From assembly GCA_934358405.1 (NCBI GenBank), contig CAKRKL010000030.1, positions 1 through 18,225 on the forward strand: 18,225 nt of DNA. The letters are read 5' to 3'. Positions 15,551 to 18,225 of the stretch are shown piece after piece. The notes under the pieces are model-generated. The model was given only the letters and a program-made list of their open reading frames with translations. It was not told the origin of the DNA and did no database searches. The translations under genes and the position numbers were made by a program. The first letter of the stretch is position 1; each line of letters opens with the position of its first letter. This DNA comes from an uncultured Blautia sp. (GTDB lineage: Bacteria; Bacillota; Clostridia; Lachnospirales; Lachnospiraceae).

Positions 15551-15893
15551 AAAAAAAGACCCTTCATCCCTGTATAAGGGACCGAAAGGCTTCGGCGGTA
15601 CCACCCTGATTAGCAACGGCTTCATGTAACATCTGTATACTCATCTCCGCTGCTCACTTAAGTATCCTGATAACGTAGGATATACGCCGTACTTCAATTG
15701 TACGGAGCTTAGAGGCCGGTTCCATGATTCACGCACAAAGTCCTCACACCATTGCCATAACATGTAATAAAATCATACCTGCAGATTGTACTCACTGCTT
15801 GCATAACCCTCTTGCAACATGCTCTTTGCCGGACTTCTCTCTGAGATTGCTCCTCATGTACTATTCTCTTCATTGCTTTTTCTTTATAAGATT
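15551..15893 (-). promoter_or_regulatory. T-box riboswitch leader of proS, specifier CCG (Pro)
   Basis: The T-box sequence AGGGTGGTACCGCC is at 15607-15594 (minus strand). It is followed by a terminator hairpin ending at 15558 and seven T residues (15557-15551). Stem I has the specifier loop formed by AATAGTA near the 5' end and GAACCGGC, flanked by CATGA/TCATG and AGAG/CTCT pairing. This places the proline codon CCG at 15719-15717, right after the loop E GAA. The AGAGAG bulge and the GGTGTGA distal loop motif are present, joined by AAGTCC/GGACTT (15836-15831 and 15743-15738). The 87 bases between these arms are far more than usual. Stem II, CCGTAC/GTACGG (15687-15705), and stem III follow. 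When uncharged tRNA-Pro binds, the antiterminator forms and proS is transcribed. Confidence 0.95.
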
Positions 15894-15900
15894 CCTGTTT

Positions 15901-15929
15901 ATTTTATGCGAAATCATTCCAGGTGTCAA
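15901..15929 (-). promoter_or_regulatory. Sigma-A promoter of the proS T-box transcript
   Basis: Minus-strand TTGACA (15924-15929), exactly 17 bases, then TAAAAT (15901-15906). The start near 15893 is just ahead of the T-box 5' end. Confidence 0.9.
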
Positions 15930-15937
15930 GTACGGAA

Positions 15938-16074
15938 TTTGAAAAAGCCCTCAGATTATGATAAACATCACCAGTGCCATATTGACATTCTGACTTCGCA
16001 TATCCCGTGTCTCGGTCAGAGGGCGCAGCTACTGCCGCGCCTTCCCTTCCATCTTGCAGAAAGCCTTTTTCAAA
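15938..16074 (-). other. 137-bp element with terminal inverted repeats and internal hairpins; possible terminator or structured RNA
   Basis: The ends are a perfect 10-base inverted repeat, TTTGAAAAAG (15938-15947) and CTTTTTCAAA (16065-16074). Inside lie a strong hairpin (16022-16041, GGCGCAGC with GCCGCGCC, one G-T pair), a stem TCTGAC/GTCAGA, and GAGGGC (16019-16024) pairing with GCCCTC (15947-15952). On the minus strand that last stem is followed by five T residues, so the 3' end can act as the terminator of the dCMP deaminase unit. The element stops 9 bases before the proS -35 box. I recognise no known RNA family. Confidence 0.5.
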
Positions 16075-16101
16075 CACGCTCTAGTTTGACAGACACCTGT
16101 T

Positions 16102-16635
16102 TTATACGTTTAATGCAATTTCCCGTCCGGTTCTTGTATACTGGTAATAGCGTACACCGGCAGCGTCCAGCATTCTCTTGGAAGCCAGAACTGAGGGGGT
16201 GCTTGCATATTTATCGCAGTCATAGACCAGGGTCTTAATTCCTGATTGGATAATGGCCTTGGCACACTCATTGCAGGGAAAAAGAGTTACATACATCTTA
16301 GCCCCCTCAAGACTGCCGCCGCGGTAATTCAATATTGCATTCAGCTCACTATGGGTAACATACAGATATTTGGTATCTAAAGGCTCTCCCTCTCTTGCCC
16401 ATGGAAAAGCATCATCAGAGCAGCCCTTGGGAAATCCATTATATCCCATGGACAGAATTTTATTATCCTCACTGACAATGCAGGCTCCTACCTGTGAATT
16501 GGGATCCTTGGAGCGCATACCGGAAAGCATGGCAACCCCCATAAAATATTCATCCCAGGTCAGATACCCCTCTCTTTTGTGGGAAGCTGCATAGGCTGCC
16601 CTTGGATCCATCTGCTTGTGATTTGTACCTTCCAT
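16102..16635 (-). CDS. comEB: dCMP deaminase (ComEB family)
   Basis: This zinc-dependent deaminase converts dCMP to dUMP, the precursor of thymidylate. The 177 residues contain HSE (95-97) with zinc ligand His95 and catalytic Glu97, and PCNEC (120-124) with zinc ligands Cys121 and Cys124. The GACIVSEDNKILSMGYNGFP segment (50-69) is the nucleotide-binding part typical of dCMP deaminases. The ATG has AGGAAGGAG upstream and lies 12 bases after rpiB, so it is the third gene of the cluster. The name ComEB comes from the Bacillus competence operon. No competence gene is nearby. Confidence 0.92.
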   Translation of the reverse strand: MEGTNHKQMDPRAAYAASHKREGYLTWDEYFMGVAMLSGMRSKDPNSQVGACIVSEDNKILSMGYNGFPKGCSDDAFPWAREGEPLDTKYLYVTHSELNAILNYRGGSLEGAKMYVTLFPCNECAKAIIQSGIKTLVYDCDKYASTPSVLASKRMLDAAGVRYYQYTRTGREIALNV

Positions 16636-16647
16636 AGAAGCTCCTTC

Positions 16648-17082
16648 CTACTCAGTCTCGATCTGTGCAATTCTGCGAATATGTCTCTCGTCTTCGGAAA
16701 ACGGAGTATTTAAAAATGTATCCACAATTTTAACTGCAAGTCCCGGTCCTACCACACGACCGCCAAGTGCAAGGATATTGGCATCATTGTGAAGTCTTGT
16801 TGCTTCTGCAGTAAAGCAGTCTGTACATACAGCAGCACGAATTCCTTTAATTTTGTTAGCAGTAATAGAAATACCGATTCCTGTACCGCATACAAGAATT
16901 CCAAGATCACATTCTCCATCCAGAATGCCATGTGCTACCTTTTTGGCATAAATCGGGTAATCTGTAGATTCTGTACTATGGCAGCCATAGTCCTTGTATT
17001 CAATCTGTTTATCCTCTAAATATTTGATAATCTCCTGCTTCAGCTCAAATCCGCCATGATCACTTCCTAATGCAACTCTCAT
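16648..17082 (-). CDS. rpiB: Ribose-5-phosphate isomerase B
   Basis: RpiB interconverts ribulose 5-phosphate and ribose 5-phosphate in the pentose phosphate pathway. The 144 residues have the family start VALGSDHGGFELK (3-15), the active-site CGTGIGIS (65-72) with catalytic Cys65, and RLHNDANIL (96-104) with the ring-opening His98. The ATG overlaps the sua5 stop by 4 bases (ATGA), a sign of translational coupling. Related LacAB galactose-6-phosphate isomerases share the fold, but the single gene next to sua5 is the usual rpiB context in Firmicutes. Confidence 0.96.
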   Translation of the reverse strand: MRVALGSDHGGFELKQEIIKYLEDKQIEYKDYGCHSTESTDYPIYAKKVAHGILDGECDLGILVCGTGIGISITANKIKGIRAAVCTDCFTAEATRLHNDANILALGGRVVGPGLAVKIVDTFLNTPFSEDERHIRRIAQIETE

Positions 17083-18143
17083 TGTTCATTTCCCCCTATG
17101 TTTATTATTTTATGTCCGGCTGCCTTTAGCAGTCGATTCATAATGGCCTGTCCCATTTTAGGTGTATAAAAAGCCTCTGAATAAATACGGCTTACCTGGC
17201 ACTGATCAAATTCTCTCAGAACCTCATACAGGTTATGGGCAATTGTCTCCTCTGCCGCTCTGCTTCCGATGCATTTCACAATTCCATCCGGATACTGTGA
17301 AATTGTTTCTTCTGTAGCAATGATTCCTGACTGCAAACCATTCGCAGCGTCTTCTTTTACAAACTGATTAATAGCTTTGATCACGGCTTCGGTAGGACCT
17401 TCCACAATGGCCAGATCAGCCTTCGGTGCATAATGCCTGTACTTCATGCCTGGTGCCTTTGGCCGGATTCCGCTGTCAGGCTTTATCAATCCCTTATCCA
17501 TGCGCACATCCCCAAGAACCTCTTTCAGCATTTCCAGGGAAATATAACCCGGACGAAGAACCACCGGAACCTCTTCTGTAAAATCTACGATTGTAGATTC
17601 CAAACCAATTCCCACCGGACCGCCATCAATGATCATATCAATGGCATCTCCCAGATCTTCCTCTACATGCTGTGCAGTAGTAGGACTCGGGCGGCCGGAA
17701 GTATTGGCGCTAGGTGCAGCCACATACCCCCCGGCTGCAAGAATCAGCGCTGCTGCGATAGGATCACTTGGAAAGCGCACCGCTACGCTTTCAAGTCCCC
17801 CTGTAGTCTCAAGCGGAACCAGGTTGGATCGCTCAAAAATCATAGTAAGAGGACCTGGCCAGAATTTCTCTGCCAGAAGCTTAGCTTTATCCGGAATACT
17901 CTTCACAATAGGATCAAGTGCTTTTATATCTGCTATATGCACGATCAGGGGATTGTCAGACGGACGCCCCTTAGCTGCATAAATCTTCCTGGAGGCCATA
18001 GGATCCAGTGCATTTCCTCCAAGTCCATATACAGTCTCTGTTGGGAAAGCCACCAGACCTCCCTTTTTTAATATCTCTCCGCCTCTGGCAATGGCATCCT
18101 TATCAATGGCCTCTGCCGTCATAGCTACTATTTCTGCTTTCAT
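17079..18143 (-). CDS. sua5: L-threonylcarbamoyladenylate synthase, Sua5 type
   Basis: This enzyme makes threonylcarbamoyl-AMP from threonine, bicarbonate and ATP, the first step of t6A at position 37 of ANN-reading tRNAs. The 354 residues comprise the YrdC/TsaC domain (about 12-205), with PTETVYGL (34-41), the AAKGRPSDNPL segment (56-66), SANTSGRP (145-152) and ESTIVDF (182-188). A linker with PGMKYRHYAPKADL (231-244) follows, then the Sua5 C-terminal domain. The ribosome binding site is weak (GCTGGAT); Met8 is an alternative start with no better site. It overlaps rpiB by 4 bases. The 82 bases upstream hold no gene I can identify. Confidence 0.96.
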   Translation of the reverse strand: MKAEIVAMTAEAIDKDAIARGGEILKKGGLVAFPTETVYGLGGNALDPMASRKIYAAKGRPSDNPLIVHIADIKALDPIVKSIPDKAKLLAEKFWPGPLTMIFERSNLVPLETTGGLESVAVRFPSDPIAAALILAAGGYVAAPSANTSGRPSPTTAQHVEEDLGDAIDMIIDGGPVGIGLESTIVDFTEEVPVVLRPGYISLEMLKEVLGDVRMDKGLIKPDSGIRPKAPGMKYRHYAPKADLAIVEGPTEAVIKAINQFVKEDAANGLQSGIIATEETISQYPDGIVKCIGSRAAEETIAHNLYEVLREFDQCQVSRIYSEAFYTPKMGQAIMNRLLKAAGHKIINIGGNEQ

Positions 18144-18225
18144 TTCAATCCAGCTTTCTTTTTGCTACAGCAATCTGCTGCTTATATTTTCAGTATTTAT
18201 TCCTATTCGGTTTCTGTGCAGTTAC
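18144..18225. other. Edge region, nothing identified
   Basis: The 82 bases upstream of sua5 are AT-rich. Short minus-strand frames end here (for example a TGA after 11 codons), but none is long enough to recognise as the end of a neighbouring gene. I see no clear promoter. Confidence 0.4.

Noticed and set aside
15938..16074. Identification of the 137-bp element as 6S RNA or SRP RNA
   Set aside because: It is shorter than typical 6S RNA and lacks the conserved SRP loop (GGTCCGGAAGG-type) sequence. Only a partial GGAAGG resemblance is present.
1..18225. CRISPR array, prophage, transposase or defence system
   Set aside because: No regularly spaced repeats, phage genes, nuclease-helicase sets or transposases were seen. 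All sizeable genes belong to known core families.

Overview
The window is an ordinary core-chromosome segment from a spore-forming, low-to-mid GC Firmicute of class Clostridia, most likely family Lachnospiraceae. This rests on strong AGGAGG-type ribosome binding sites, sigma-A promoters, a T-box, the yabP-yabQ-divIC-spoIIE-tilS-hpt-ftsH gene order of endospore formers, a short (type 3) ProS, and protein sequences typical of that family. All protein genes lie on the minus strand. Only tRNA-Tyr is on the plus strand. I name no genus.

Layout, read in the direction of transcription (right to left): (1) sua5-rpiB-dCMP deaminase (18143-16102), a tight cluster with a 4-bp overlap and then a 12-bp gap. 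(2) A 137-nt element with terminal inverted repeats (16074-15938), then a strong promoter, a long proline T-box leader with an enlarged apical region, and proS-cca (15517-12657). (3) A structured terminator-like element (12646-12551) whose G-rich 3' arm also looks like the ribosome binding site of a CotS-like spore-coat gene. (4) hup from its own strong promoter, a terminator, rqcP, then the sporulation pair yabP-yabQ behind a near-consensus sigma-E promoter, and divIC. (5) spoIIE-tilS-hpt-ftsH behind a promoter with the unusual 21-bp spacing known for Spo0A-activated promoters. (6) A 426-bp region without a secure gene, holding a terminator, several inverted repeats and a LacI-type operator, then an intracellular GH13 alpha-glucan hydrolase. 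(7) tRNA-Tyr in the opposite direction, then class II fructose-bisphosphate aldolase and the first codons of a probable secreted or lipoprotein gene at the window edge.

The genes cover tRNA supply (Sua5 for t6A, ProS, Cca, TilS, and a tRNA-Tyr with no encoded CCA), ribosome quality control and nucleoid structure (RqcP, HU), nucleotide salvage (Hpt, dCMP deaminase), sporulation and division (YabP, YabQ, DivIC, SpoIIE, FtsH, CotS-like) and sugar use (GH13, Fba, RpiB).

I found no defence system, CRISPR array, prophage or transposase. The points most worth a second look are the short SpoIIE without its multi-pass membrane domain, the two structured intergenic elements, the proS T-box with an approximately 87-nt apical region, and the sporulation promoters that can be read directly.
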